Below, piece after piece: positions 43,141 to 53,100 of a stretch of DNA of 64,000 nucleotides. The notes under the pieces were generated by a model, which searched no databases, was not told the DNA's origin, and saw only the letters and a list, made by a program, of their open reading frames with translations. The DNA is from Aminomonas paucivorans DSM 12260 (GTDB taxonomy: Bacteria; Synergistota; Synergistia; Synergistales; Synergistaceae), in contig NZ_CM001022.1 of assembly GCF_000165795.1 (NCBI RefSeq), positions 248,001 to 312,000 of the forward strand, read 5' to 3'. A program made the position numbers and the translations under genes. The first letter of the stretch is position 1; each line of letters opens with the position of its first letter.

Positions 43141-44020
43141 CCGGGGAAATCAGCGCAGGAAGGGCCAGCAGGTCCGGGTTCTTCTCCCGGCAGGCAGCGG
43201 CGAAGCCCTCCGCGCACAGCTCCGTTCCCCGAAGGATCGTGTGTCGTTCCCCCTGGATCTCCATGCGTCGATGCAGAAGCCCCACGAGGGATGCCCGATG
43301 CTCCGGGGAGAAGGGGTCGTCGTCCGAGACGTTTCGGAAGACCCAGAGGTCCACCTGGGGGCGGAAGAGTTCCAGCAGGTCGTCCGCCAGGTTGAAGGGA
43401 TTCAGTTCGTTGTGGTGTTGGATGCCCAGGGCGGGAAGGAATCCGTGGGCCGCCAGACTTCGGGCCAGGGCGCCCCGGAGCACGGAGTAGCCGTAGTCCA
43501 GGGCGGCGTTCCGCGAGGTGGGGTCGTCCCGGGTCCGCCCCGGCATCAGACGGGAGAAGTACAGCCGGGCCGCCACCCCTTCCCGCTGGTCCGGATCGCC
43601 GGAGCGCACCTGGGAGGCCAGAGCGTGCAGCTCCTCCGCACCGGGGAGGTCCAGAAAGCGCAGGCAGGCTGCCTGGTTGAGGATCTTGCGCCGCACCACC
43701 CGCTGCCAGCAGTTCTTGGCGAAGGGGCGGGAGAGTCCCATCTGGGCGCGCAGGACCTTCTCCTGACGACAGTGGGCGTGGAAAGGCAGCAGCACCCCGC
43801 AGGGCAGATGACGCCGGTCGCAGACGAACAGGGGCACCCGGTTCTCCGCCAGCTCCCGAAGAAGGGGAACCGTGAGGGACACCTGGGGGGATTCCAGTAC
43901 CAAAGCCCCCAGGTCCTCCAGGGGGACGGAGGCGGCTTCCCCTTCCTGCTCCACCTGCAGGCGTCCCCCTCCCGTGGAAAGCCGGGCGGGGTTCGCGATG
44001 AAGACGCTGCGCCAGCCCAT
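43133..44020 (-). CDS. cas1: CRISPR adaptation endonuclease Cas1 (type II)
   Basis: 295 residues. Conserved metal ligands lie in REGVAARLYFSRLM (Glu), LGIQHHNELNPFNLADDLLE (His and Glu/Asp). Length and sequence match type II Cas1. It starts 3 bases after the cas9 stop. Adaptation could remain possible in principle even though cas9 is broken, although type II spacer choice needs Cas9. Confidence 0.92.
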   Translation of the reverse strand: MGWRSVFIANPARLSTGGGRLQVEQEGEAASVPLEDLGALVLESPQVSLTVPLLRELAENRVPLFVCDRRHLPCGVLLPFHAHCRQEKVLRAQMGLSRPFAKNCWQRVVRRKILNQAACLRFLDLPGAEELHALASQVRSGDPDQREGVAARLYFSRLMPGRTRDDPTSRNAALDYGYSVLRGALARSLAAHGFLPALGIQHHNELNPFNLADDLLELFRPQVDLWVFRNVSDDDPFSPEHRASLVGLLHRRMEIQGERHTILRGTELCAEGFAAACREKNPDLLALPALISPDG

Positions 44021-44023
44021 GGC

Positions 44024-47000
44024 CTACAGGACGAAGGGAGGCTTTTCGCTCCCCACGAGGCGGATCTCCCCCAGGGGGTCCACCTGGTACTTGCTCATGG
44101 ATAGCACGTCTTTCCGTGTGGAGACGTAGAAGGTCCCGCAGTCGCTTTCCCGGGGCATGCGATCGTGTCGGTCCAGTAGAAGCCGTCCGTCTCCTCGATG
44201 GCAAGACTTGTAATACCCTAAGTAAGCGCCATCCTTTTTTTCAATCTCCACCAGATCCCCTGGAAACAGGCTGAACCGGAAATCGAAGGACCCGTCCACC
44301 AGATCCCATTCTTCTTCTGATTTGTGAGCCACGATGGCCCGATTCTTCACGATTCCTCGGGCCACGTCGGCCACGTACACCGGCACCAGATAGAACCGGT
44401 TTTTCTTGGCGTACACGTCCACCCGGACCATGGACTCATGGTCTGCCACGGCGTAGACTTCTCCCCCATCTCGGAGTTCGACTCCGGAGTAACCGGAATC
44501 GAAGATCCGAAGGGATCGGACCAGGGGCCCCTCCCCGGAGCGACAGGGCTTGCGGAAAGGTGCGACGAAGGCCTTCTTCCCGTTGCCCCCGAAGGCTGCG
44601 AGACGTTCCCGAAGAGCTTCGTAGAGCTTCCGGTCCCGGTCCTTCCCCACCATCCTCTCCAGCTTCTCAAGGTTCAGATCCTTCAGGGGAATCCGGGAGG
44701 CCGTCCGGGGGCCTTCGGGGTGATCCTTCCACTTGGGACTGCGCAGTGTTTCCATGTGGGCCTTGCCCCGGAGGCGTCGGGAAGGGGCGCGGGAGACGAA
44801 GACCGGTCGAAGGCCGTTCCGGAAGGCCTCGTCGTATCCCACTCCCCCCTGGTCCAGACGCAGGAGGATCTCCTCCCGAGTGGGGCACAGCCGGGCCAGC
44901 ACCTCCGAACGAAAGGCGGGGTAGGGGAGGGAAAACCCGTTTTCCGCCTCCCGCCCCCGGGGAAGCTCGCCCCAGGCGGCGTTGTGGCTGGAGAGCCGAT
45001 AGACGAAGGAGCGGCTGGCGACGGCCAGGACCGCCGCGTCCAGGGCGTGGTGGAGGTCGCCGTTCTTCCGGTTTTTGTGGAGCCCCCATTGCTTTCGGAG
45101 GAAGGCGGTGAGCCGTCCGTTGAGGGTCATCACCGGGTCCTTTGGGGCTTCGGGGTGGAAGGTCAGCCGATCTCGCAGAAGCGTGGCGGCGGTCTTGGTG
45201 ATGAAGCGGGTGTCCGTGAGGTTGCGGTCCTTCAGCTCTCGTTCCGCCTCTTCGCCGAAGTCCTCCCGAAGCAGGTTGCGTTTCTTGGGGGCGGAGAGGT
45301 GGGACGCCTGGACCCAGGCAACCAGGCGGTCCCATCGGGCCGTGTCTCCTCCGAAGGCCTCGAAGGGGGTGCGGTTGCCCTTGTCCCGGTTGTCCTTTCC
45401 GTGGACCAGGACCCGGTTGTGCCACCCGTTGTCCAGACTGCGGCTGTAGGGGAGGATGTGGTCCATCTCCGCGTACCCCGGCTCCGCCAGCCTGGTGGGA
45501 TTCAGGTACTCCTCGCAGTAGGGGCAGAAGCCGCCCTGTTCCCTCCAGAGGCGCATCTTCAGCAGGTCTCCCGGCCCCGGGGCGGTCCCCACGATGTCCA
45601 GAAATTCCCGCTCCGCCTGTTGCTTCTTCTTCTCGTTGGCCTGCTGCTCCGTTTCGATGCGGCGGCGGACCTTGGCGGGCTGGGAGAGTTCCCGGGCGGT
45701 CTCCAGGTGGATGCACCAGGGGGGGCCGTAGCGCCGCACCAGGGCATTGACCACCTTGCGGGTCTGGGTCAGGGCGCGGAACACCACGGGGTTCCGCCAG
45801 TCGGCCTCTTCCAGGGGGGGCAGCTTGGGGTGGCGATCCGGGGGAGGGGCGGCGTAGCCCGCGTCGGCCCGGGCCTGGGTGTAGCTTTTCCCTTCCTCCA
45901 GGTGGGGCAGAAGCTTCCCCAAAGCCGAGAGGGAAAGATGGGCTGTGCCGCTGAAGGAGAGGGGAGCAAGGGCCCGGGCGTTCTCGGGGGAAAGGCCCAG
46001 GGACTCCAGTCGGGGCAGGATTTCGTCTTCGTTTTTGTAGAAGGTGAGGGTGTCCGCGATGGAATCCAACAGGTCCCGTCGGGACCGGAGGGTATCCCAG
46101 ACCGCAGGGTCGGGGCCCTTATCCAGGGCCTTGCGGATTTCATGGATTCCCGCGAGGTGGACGAAGAGCTTCTCCTCCGCCTTGTCGCCGGATCGGTGGT
46201 AGGGAAGCCCGGTGAATAGCCACTCCTCCGGGATCTCCAGGTGCCGGCGAAGGGTCTTGTGGGTGACCTTCTCCTGTTTCCAGGCCAGGAGGTGGATCTG
46301 TTCCCGTTCCTTGTCGGTGAGAGGCCGTTCTTCCCCGGTGCGCCGGTGGATCAGCCGAAGGTTGCCGGTTTTCTGGAGCAGCATGAAGGTCTCCGCCGAG
46401 GCGCTGCGACGGGGAGCCCGGATCTGATCCGGTTCGAGGCTGCAGTGGCCTGCCTTGTTGCGGATGTCTTCCCCCGAGGCGAAGGGGTTCTGGAAGGCGA
46501 CGAGATGGAGGAAGGCTTCTTCCAGGTTCGAGGAGGCGTGGGGGTTTCCCAGGGTCCGCTGGGATTGGAAGAGCCGACGGGCTTCCTCCAGGAGAAGGGA
46601 CCGGGAAAGGGTGTGGCTGTAGTCTCCCGCCCGGTTGCGTCGGTGGTCCTGGAACTTGGGGTCTCGGGCCAGCATTTCCCCGGCGGTGCGGTAGCCGCCT
46701 TCTCGAAGGAGGCGTTCGTTCTCTCCGACGCCGGAGAGCAGTTTTCCTTCCTCTTCCTGACGGCTTCTTTCTTGCCCATCCTCCACGGGGTTTCTGCGGT
46801 TGGATTGAAAGCCCCGGTGTTTGGTGATGTGGTAGAGGACCCGGACCCACTCGGGAAAGGAGAGGGGACGGTCCAGTCCCTCGGCCCGAAGCTGGTAGGG
46901 GTCCTTCGCGGGGGTTTCCCGGAAGAGGGTCTCCAGGTCCGAAAGGGAGAGGACGCCCTCCTTTGCCAGAAGGCGGCGCAGGTCCTCCAGACGCTGGGTT

Positions 47001-47182
47001 TTCCTGCGGAGGCGTCTTCGAAGCCCCCGGGCCTGGCGTCGAGGTTCCGCCAGAGAGCTGCCGTCCTTGGGGTTTTCCGCCTTCGTGAAGGTCCGGACTG
47101 TATTCGGTAATCTAAAAGCCCCCCAGTTTGGGGTCCAATGATCGTCGAAAAGGCACCCACCCCGCACATGTTCCCCTATCAT
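44024..47182 (-). CDS. cas9: Type II-C Cas9, 5'-truncated: RuvC-I motif missing
   Basis: 1052-residue open frame. Present: FTKAENPKDGSSLA at 32-45, Arg-rich bridge helix (47-72), REC region, RuvC-II Glu E494 (IHLETARE), HNH with C553/C556, H575 (MDHILPYSRS) and N589, RuvC-III H711/H712 and D715 (HHALDAAVLAV), and a C-terminal PAM-interacting region. Missing: the first 40 or so residues, including the DIGxxSxGWA motif with the RuvC-I Asp. The first 28 residues here (to RLPNT) are encoded by insertion-element sequence, and homology begins abruptly at VRTFTKAENP. So the RuvC nuclease should be dead. Expression would need a new promoter from the IS. Confidence 0.9.
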   Translation of the reverse strand: MIGEHVRGGCLFDDHWTPNWGAFRLPNTVRTFTKAENPKDGSSLAEPRRQARGLRRRLRRKTQRLEDLRRLLAKEGVLSLSDLETLFRETPAKDPYQLRAEGLDRPLSFPEWVRVLYHITKHRGFQSNRRNPVEDGQERSRQEEEGKLLSGVGENERLLREGGYRTAGEMLARDPKFQDHRRNRAGDYSHTLSRSLLLEEARRLFQSQRTLGNPHASSNLEEAFLHLVAFQNPFASGEDIRNKAGHCSLEPDQIRAPRRSASAETFMLLQKTGNLRLIHRRTGEERPLTDKEREQIHLLAWKQEKVTHKTLRRHLEIPEEWLFTGLPYHRSGDKAEEKLFVHLAGIHEIRKALDKGPDPAVWDTLRSRRDLLDSIADTLTFYKNEDEILPRLESLGLSPENARALAPLSFSGTAHLSLSALGKLLPHLEEGKSYTQARADAGYAAPPPDRHPKLPPLEEADWRNPVVFRALTQTRKVVNALVRRYGPPWCIHLETARELSQPAKVRRRIETEQQANEKKKQQAEREFLDIVGTAPGPGDLLKMRLWREQGGFCPYCEEYLNPTRLAEPGYAEMDHILPYSRSLDNGWHNRVLVHGKDNRDKGNRTPFEAFGGDTARWDRLVAWVQASHLSAPKKRNLLREDFGEEAERELKDRNLTDTRFITKTAATLLRDRLTFHPEAPKDPVMTLNGRLTAFLRKQWGLHKNRKNGDLHHALDAAVLAVASRSFVYRLSSHNAAWGELPRGREAENGFSLPYPAFRSEVLARLCPTREEILLRLDQGGVGYDEAFRNGLRPVFVSRAPSRRLRGKAHMETLRSPKWKDHPEGPRTASRIPLKDLNLEKLERMVGKDRDRKLYEALRERLAAFGGNGKKAFVAPFRKPCRSGEGPLVRSLRIFDSGYSGVELRDGGEVYAVADHESMVRVDVYAKKNRFYLVPVYVADVARGIVKNRAIVAHKSEEEWDLVDGSFDFRFSLFPGDLVEIEKKDGAYLGYYKSCHRGDGRLLLDRHDRMPRESDCGTFYVSTRKDVLSMSKYQVDPLGEIRLVGSEKPPFVL
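47111..47138 (+). mobile_element. IS3-type terminal sequence at the cas9 break
   Basis: AAAGCCCCCCAG followed by TTGGGGTCCA (47128-47137) lies between the cas9 remnant and the IS21 element. The same TTGGGGTCCA occurs in the same orientation at 50061-50070, the end of the IS3 transposase remnant. It looks like the end of another IS3 copy. Confidence 0.45.
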
Positions 47183-47229
47183 CCTGCGAAAGGAACGGGC
47201 ATTCCGGTTCGCAGGGAGGACGAGAGGAG

Positions 47230-48699
47230 ATGTACGGGGTGGTTGACAGGGAGTATATCCGCAAGCAGCACTTCCGGGAAGGTTGGTCCATCCGGAAGAT
47301 CGCCCGGCAGTTGGGGATGTGCCGCAAGACGGTCCGCAGGCTGTTGGAGGATTCGCAGGTTCCCACCTACACCCTCAAGGAGCCCCGTCCGCGTCCGGTC
47401 ACGGGGCCCTACCTGGAAGTCATCCGGACCTGGCTTACGGAGGACCTCCAGGCTCCCCGCAAGCAGCGTCATACGGCTCGTCGGGTGTACGACCGGCTGG
47501 TGACGGAGAGGGGGTTTGGGGGCAGCGAGTCCATCATCCGCAAGGTCGTTGCGGAGCTGAAAAGAGAGATCGCTCCGAAGAAGGGGTTCCTTCCCCTGGA
47601 GGCGGACCCGGGAGAGCAGGCTCAGGTGGATTGGGGGGAGGCGATGGTGCGTCTCGAAGGGGAATCGACGCGGGTGCATCTGTTCTGCATGAGGCTTCGT
47701 CGCAGTGGAACTCCCTTCGTCTACGCCTTCCCCGACGAAGGGCTGGAGGCGTTTCTGGCGGGGCACCGTCTGGCCTTCGAGTTCTTCGGCGGGGTTCCCA
47801 GGGAGTGCGTTTACGACAACCTCAAGTCGGCGGTCACCAAGGTGCTCCAGGGACCCCACCGGGAGGAGAACCGGCAGTTCTCGGCCCTTCGCGGCCACTA
47901 CCTCTTCGAGAGCGTCTTCTGCAATCCTCGAAGCGGCCACGAGAAGGGGGCGGTGGAGCACCTGGTGGGGTTTGTCCGCAGGAACGTCCTGGTTCCCGTT
48001 CCGGATCTGCCCTCCCTGGAGGAACTCAATCTCTGCCTGGCCCGGTGGTGCGAAAAGCAACGCAGGAGCCGAGGGACCTCCTTCGACGAGGAAGCGACCT
48101 GTCTGCTGCCGTTACCGGCGCTGCCCCATCCGTGCGCCCTTCAGACCGTTGCGGTGGTAAGCCCCACATCTCTGGTGCGGTTCGAGGGAAACGTCTACTC
48201 CGTTCCCGTGGGCCACGAGGGGGAAGCGGTGAACCTCTCCACCACCTGGGACCGGATCCGCATCTCCCGTAACGGCACCCTCCTGGCGGAACATCCCCGG
48301 CTTTCCGGGAAGGGGAAGGCTTCCATGGAGCTGGTCCACGTTCTCCCGTTGCTGCAGTTCAAACCGGGGGCGGTGCGCAACGCGGCGGTTCTCCGGCGCT
48401 TGGCGGAACCCTGGCAGAAGGCCCGAACGCTCCTGTGCGCTCAACCGGAGGGCTATCGGGAGTTCTGCGCCATCCTCCTGCTGCACCGGGACCATTCCCT
48501 GGAGGTTCTCACGGAAGCCCTGGAGGAGGCCCTTGCCCTCAAGCGGGTCACGGCAGAGACGGTTCGTCAGCTGGTGTGGAACCGAACCCCCTCGGTGGTC
48601 CCGGAGGCCTCGGTCCCGGATCCCCTGGCGGAGTTGCCCGCCGGCTGCGCCCCCGACCCGAGCCGCTACGACACCTTGCTGGGGGAGGCGGTGGCATGA
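47230..48699 (+). CDS. istA: IS21-family transposase IstA
   Basis: 489 residues. N-terminal HTH (YIRKQHFREGWSIRKIARQLGMCRKTVRRLL), integrase core with the DDE residues in QVDWGEA, VYDNLKSAV and GHEKGAVEHLVG, and a C-terminal beta domain. It catalyses strand transfer of the element. ATGA overlap with istB. Confidence 0.93.
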   Translation: MYGVVDREYIRKQHFREGWSIRKIARQLGMCRKTVRRLLEDSQVPTYTLKEPRPRPVTGPYLEVIRTWLTEDLQAPRKQRHTARRVYDRLVTERGFGGSESIIRKVVAELKREIAPKKGFLPLEADPGEQAQVDWGEAMVRLEGESTRVHLFCMRLRRSGTPFVYAFPDEGLEAFLAGHRLAFEFFGGVPRECVYDNLKSAVTKVLQGPHREENRQFSALRGHYLFESVFCNPRSGHEKGAVEHLVGFVRRNVLVPVPDLPSLEELNLCLARWCEKQRRSRGTSFDEEATCLLPLPALPHPCALQTVAVVSPTSLVRFEGNVYSVPVGHEGEAVNLSTTWDRIRISRNGTLLAEHPRLSGKGKASMELVHVLPLLQFKPGAVRNAAVLRRLAEPWQKARTLLCAQPEGYREFCAILLLHRDHSLEVLTEALEEALALKRVTAETVRQLVWNRTPSVVPEASVPDPLAELPAGCAPDPSRYDTLLGEAVA

Positions 48700-49445
48700 G
48701 CGGACCGACCCACGACCGGGACACGGCCGTCCAAACCCTCTGCCGGGACCTCAAACTCCCCGGGGTCCTGAGACACTACCGAAACGGCATCGTCCCCACC
48801 GACCCCAAGGACTACCTCCAGGAAAGCCTGGAGGCGGAACGGACCTCCCGACGGGAGAAACGGCTGAAGAACCTCCTGAAGGGAGCGAGGCTTCCCTACG
48901 CCCGCACCCTTTCGGAGTACGACTTCCTGCGCCTTCCCTCCCTGCCGAAGGAGCAGATCCTCTCCTTGGCCCAGGGGGACTTCCTTCGTCGCCGGGAGAA
49001 CCTGGTTCTCCTGGGGAACTCGGGGACCGGCAAGACCCATGTGGCCATTGGCGTAGCCGCATCCTGCATCGCCGCAGGCTACGCAGTCCGGTTCACCACT
49101 GCCCTGACGCTGGCCCAGGAACTGCTCCTGGCCCAGGACGAACACCGCCTCCCCCGGGTGCTCAAATCCTACGACCGGTATGACCTCGTGGTGGTGGACG
49201 AACTGGGTTACCTGGGCCTGGGTCCCGGAGGAGCCCCCCTGTTCCAGTTCTTTGCGGAGCGGTACGAGAGAAAGAGCGTCTGCATCACCACAAACCTGGA
49301 GTTCGGCCGTTGGGCCGAGGTCTTCGGGGACGCCACCCTGACGGAGGCCCTCCTGGACCGCCTGACCCACCACGCACACATCTTTGTCTTCAGGGGGGAA
49401 TCCTATCGGTTTGCTCAGCGCAGCGCCAGGACAATGACCGCCTAG
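48696..49445 (+). CDS. istB: IS21-family ATPase helper IstB
   Basis: 249 residues. DnaA-like AAA ATPase: Walker A LLGNSGTGKTHVA, Walker B YDLVVVDELGYL, sensor ITTNLEFGRW, and C-terminal LLDRLTHHAHIFVFRGESYR. It assembles with IstA to select target DNA. Confidence 0.93.
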   Translation: MSGPTHDRDTAVQTLCRDLKLPGVLRHYRNGIVPTDPKDYLQESLEAERTSRREKRLKNLLKGARLPYARTLSEYDFLRLPSLPKEQILSLAQGDFLRRRENLVLLGNSGTGKTHVAIGVAASCIAAGYAVRFTTALTLAQELLLAQDEHRLPRVLKSYDRYDLVVVDELGYLGLGPGGAPLFQFFAERYERKSVCITTNLEFGRWAEVFGDATLTEALLDRLTHHAHIFVFRGESYRFAQRSARTMTA

Positions 49446-49499
49446 GCGGCATCCATCAGGCAAGGGGGATTGGGGTGGGTCCCTTTTCGAGGATCACAC

Positions 49500-50070
49500 T
49501 GGGCGCATTTTCGGTTGACGAAAACACTCCATTGACAGGCCGAACCAGGTATGGAGCACGGACATCACCTACCTTCCCATGAACAGCGGCTTCCTGTACC
49601 TTGTGGCGGTGATCGACTGGCACAGCCGGTACGTCCTGTCCTGGGGACTGTCCAACACCCTGGACGCGACCTTCTGCATCGAAGCTCTGGAAGAGGCCCT
49701 GTCCCAGGGGACACCGGAGATATTCAATACCGACCAGGGCAGCCAGTTCACCAGCAAGGCCTTCCTGGGGCCACTGAAGGACCGGGAGATCCGCATCAGC
49801 ATGGATGGCCGAGGGCGAGCGTTGGACAACATCTTCGTGGAACGTTTCTGGAGGACCTTGAAGTACGAATGGCTCTACCTGAACGACTACCAGGAGGTTC
49901 GAGAGCTCAAGTTGGGACTTAGAGAGTATATGAAGTTCTACAACGAGCAACGGCTTCATTCATCGCTGCGCTACCGGACTCCACAGGAAGTGCACTTCAC
50001 CACCCCGGGTTCCATGGCGGTCTGACCTTAACAAACCTTGCCGCTCCCGTGGTCTTGACATTGGGGTCCA
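49500..50070 (+). mobile_element. IS3-family element remnant
   Basis: It holds the 3' half of an IS3-type transposase gene and the terminal sequence TTGGGGTCCA at 50061-50070. The left end and orfA are missing, cut at the IS21 boundary. Confidence 0.7.
49517..50025 (+). pseudogene. 5'-truncated IS3-family transposase (OrfB, rve domain)
   Basis: The open frame after a TGA at 49516 reads RPNQVWSTDITYLPMNSGFLY then LVAVIDWHSRYVLSWGLS, IFNTDQGSQFTS and DNIFVERFWRTLKYEWLYL, the DDE integrase core of IS3 OrfB (D in WSTDIT, D in NTDQGSQ, E in VERFWR). The N-terminal HTH part is absent. An internal ATG at 49579 gives a 148-residue product, but it would lack the first catalytic Asp. Confidence 0.85.
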
Positions 50071-50106
50071 CCATACCTCCGGTCACGTCCATCGACTCGT
50101 CACGGC

Positions 50107-53100
50107 GTTTCCATACCTCATAGGAAGGCTTGAAGCGAAGGCCGCCGCTTCCGCTCGCTGCGGCGCGGGGCCTCGTTTCCATACCTCATAGGAAGGCTTG
50201 AAGCCAAAGGGTGACAAGGGACACCAGGCGATCCCTTGAGTTTCCATACCTCATAGGAAGGCTTGAAGCGCGGCGGTGATGATGGCCCGAACCGTTGGGA
50301 AGACCATGTTTCCATACCTCATAGGAAGGCTTGAAGCCTGGACGTGGATTACTCGGCGCACTGGGTCCGAGGTTTCCATACCTCATAGGAAGGCTTGAAG
50401 CCGTGGGTGGGTGTGCGTGGGGAGTTTATTGAGGGTTGGGTTTCCATACCTCATAGGAAGGCTTGAAGCGAGGGATCGAACGTCCTCCAAGGCCAGCACC
50501 AGAGCGTTTCCATACCTCATAGGAAGGCTTGAAGCGTAGTCTGCCCGCAGTGCCTCCCTCCACATGGCGAGTTTCCATACCTCATAGGAAGGCTTGAAGC
50601 GGCCTGGTATCCATGTCCATGATGCCAGCGCCAATGTTTCCATACCTCATAGGAAGGCTTGAAGCTCGGACCAGGACCTCATCTACACGAGACTCCACCA
50701 GGTTTCCATACCTCATAGGAAGGCTTGAAGCGGAGGGCACAGCCCCCAGCCTGGTGGCCGGACCACTGTTTCCATACCTCATAGGAAGGCTTGAAGCCAC
50801 CCCGCGCTTGATCGTGTGACCTCGACGGACCGTAGTTTCCATACCTCATAGGAAGGCTTGAAGCGAAAGCGGGGTTCGCGCACGGGCTCGCGGTGTCCCA
50901 GTTTCCATACCTCATAGGAAGGCTTGAAGCACAGGGGCTTAATTGGTGTGTGACCCTGTTGATGCGTTTCCATACCTCATAGGAAGGCTTGAAGCACAGT
51001 CCCGAGGCTTCGAGCCAAGGCGGCACCTTGAGTTTCCATACCTCATAGGAAGGCTTGAAGCGATATTATGGAAGAACCCGGCGTACTTTACGTTGAGTTT
51101 CCATACCTCATAGGAAGGCTTGAAGCTTGGTGGGCACAGTCTATCGCGGGGGATCGCTTCTGTGTTTCCATACCTCATAGGAAGGCTTGAAGCGCAGAGC
51201 TGCGGAGGCCAGGGACCAGGCGACGAAGCGTTTCCATACCTCATAGGAAGGCTTGAAGCCCAAGGGGTTGCACGTGTAGACCAAACAGTCCCGCGTTTCC
51301 ATACCTCATAGGAAGGCTTGAAGCTTTCCACCCTTGAGCGCCTTCACGGGACTGGAAAGGTTTCCATACCTCATAGGAAGGCTTGAAGCTCCCTTTCATG
51401 GAATCGTCCATCCCCACGACGAAGGTTTCCATACCTCATAGGAAGGCTTGAAGCAACCACGTTCGGCCCCTCCGGTGTGTTCTCCTTGAGGTTTCCATAC
51501 CTCATAGGAAGGCTTGAAGCTCGATCTCTTCTTCGATCTCGCTGGCGATCCTCTCAGTTTCCATACCTCATAGGAAGGCTTGAAGCTGCCCCATCACCCT
51601 CGCCAAGCCGAACCGAGCCACACGTTTCCATACCTCATAGGAAGGCTTGAAGCGAGGAACCAGTCTTTCGGGGACGGCCCCTTGCTCAGTTTCCATACCT
51701 CATAGGAAGGCTTGAAGCGCACAGGGCGTCGTGGCACTCCACTCGCCCGTCTTCAGTTTCCATACCTCATAGGAAGGCTTGAAGCGCGGACGAACCGGGT
51801 TCGCCTCCGCACGTAGGAGACCGGTTTCCATACCTCATAGGAAGGCTTGAAGCGAGTACGACTCCGTCTCGGTGCCCTTGGTGGTGTAGCGTTTCCATAC
51901 CTCATAGGAAGGCTTGAAGCCACCCGCGCCTCCACGAGCAAGCTCGTGGAATCGTGTTTCCATACCTCATAGGAAGGCTTGAAGCTCGTAGTCCGAGGTC
52001 GTCGAGACGGTCAGCCACGTGTTTCCATACCTCATAGGAAGGCTTGAAGCGAGCGGCAGAGCTGGTGTGCGCCTACGGGGTAGGGTTTCCATACCTCATA
52101 GGAAGGCTTGAAGCCCCACGATGGCCGCCAGCGCATACCTTCGGGCGTAGGGTTTCCATACCTCATAGGAAGGCTTGAAGCGAACGCTTCCGCCCCCCGG
52201 ATGGTCACTGCATGCCGGTTTCCATACCTCATAGGAAGGCTTGAAGCGAACGGGGTCGTAGCCTTCGTCTCAGACCCGTACCTCGTTTCCATACCTCATA
52301 GGAAGGCTTGAAGCTGTTGCGGTTGCGCTAGGACCTATTCGTGATGACTGGTTTCCATACCTCATAGGAAGGCTTGAAGCGGCCACCTCCTTTCTGTGTC
52401 CTTACGATGAGTATAGTTTCCATACCTCATAGGAAGGCTTGAAGCCGTGGCGGAGACATACTGGTTGTAGACGACTACTGGTTTCCATACCTCATAGGAA
52501 GGCTTGAAGCGGATCGTATCCTTGGCGGGGATAGGGTACTGGAAAATGTTTCCATACCTCATAGGAAGGCTTGAAGCGTTCTGCGACCTCATGCACGAGG
52601 TCGCCCAGATGTAGTTTCCATACCTCATAGGAAGGCTTGAAGCCGTCCGCCCCGGTGGCGGTGCTGTCCAGGTCCTCGAGTTTCCATACCTCATAGGAAG
52701 GCTTGAAGCGCGGGAAAGGCCGCCATCACCGCCATCCGAGACGAGCGTTTCCATACCTCATAGGAAGGCTTGAAGCTTGAGACGACGCACAGCGTCAGAA
52801 GCAGGCAAAGGTTTCCATACCTCATAGGAAGGCTTGAAGCGGAGTGCCTGGCATCCGTGATCGAGATTGCCCGGGAGTTTCCATACCTCATAGGAAGGCT
52901 TGAAGCGTCTCCGAGGGCACGCAGTGGGCTGAGTTCGAGAAGTTTCCATACCTCATAGGAAGGCTTGAAGCGGCATGGCAAGCATTCCCTCTCACTCGCC
53001 AGCATAAGTTTCCATACCTCATAGGAAGGCTTGAAGCTAACTGGCCCCGTGGTGTGGACCCTCGCACAGGCAGGTTTCCATACCTCATAGGAAGGCTTGA

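Larger units (their letters stand above)
47139..49496 (+). mobile_element. IS21-family insertion sequence with istA and istB
   Basis: Two genes (istA, istB) flanked by imperfect inverted repeats: 47140-47163 and 49472-49495 match at 22 of 24 positions (core TCGAAAAGG and ACCCACCCC). Ends are approximate. Both genes are intact, so the element may still be mobile. It sits at the truncated end of cas9. Confidence 0.85.

Noticed and set aside
50071-50079. CCATACCTC as a degenerate I-B repeat left of the array
   Set aside because: Only nine bases match and the spacing to the first repeat (40 bases) does not fit the 64-68 base period.
50026-50106. Leader of the I-B array on the left side, with TTGACA at 50055
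   Set aside because: The repeat matches the type I-B consensus only on the minus strand, and this side borders an IS3 remnant; the TTGACA has no matching -10.
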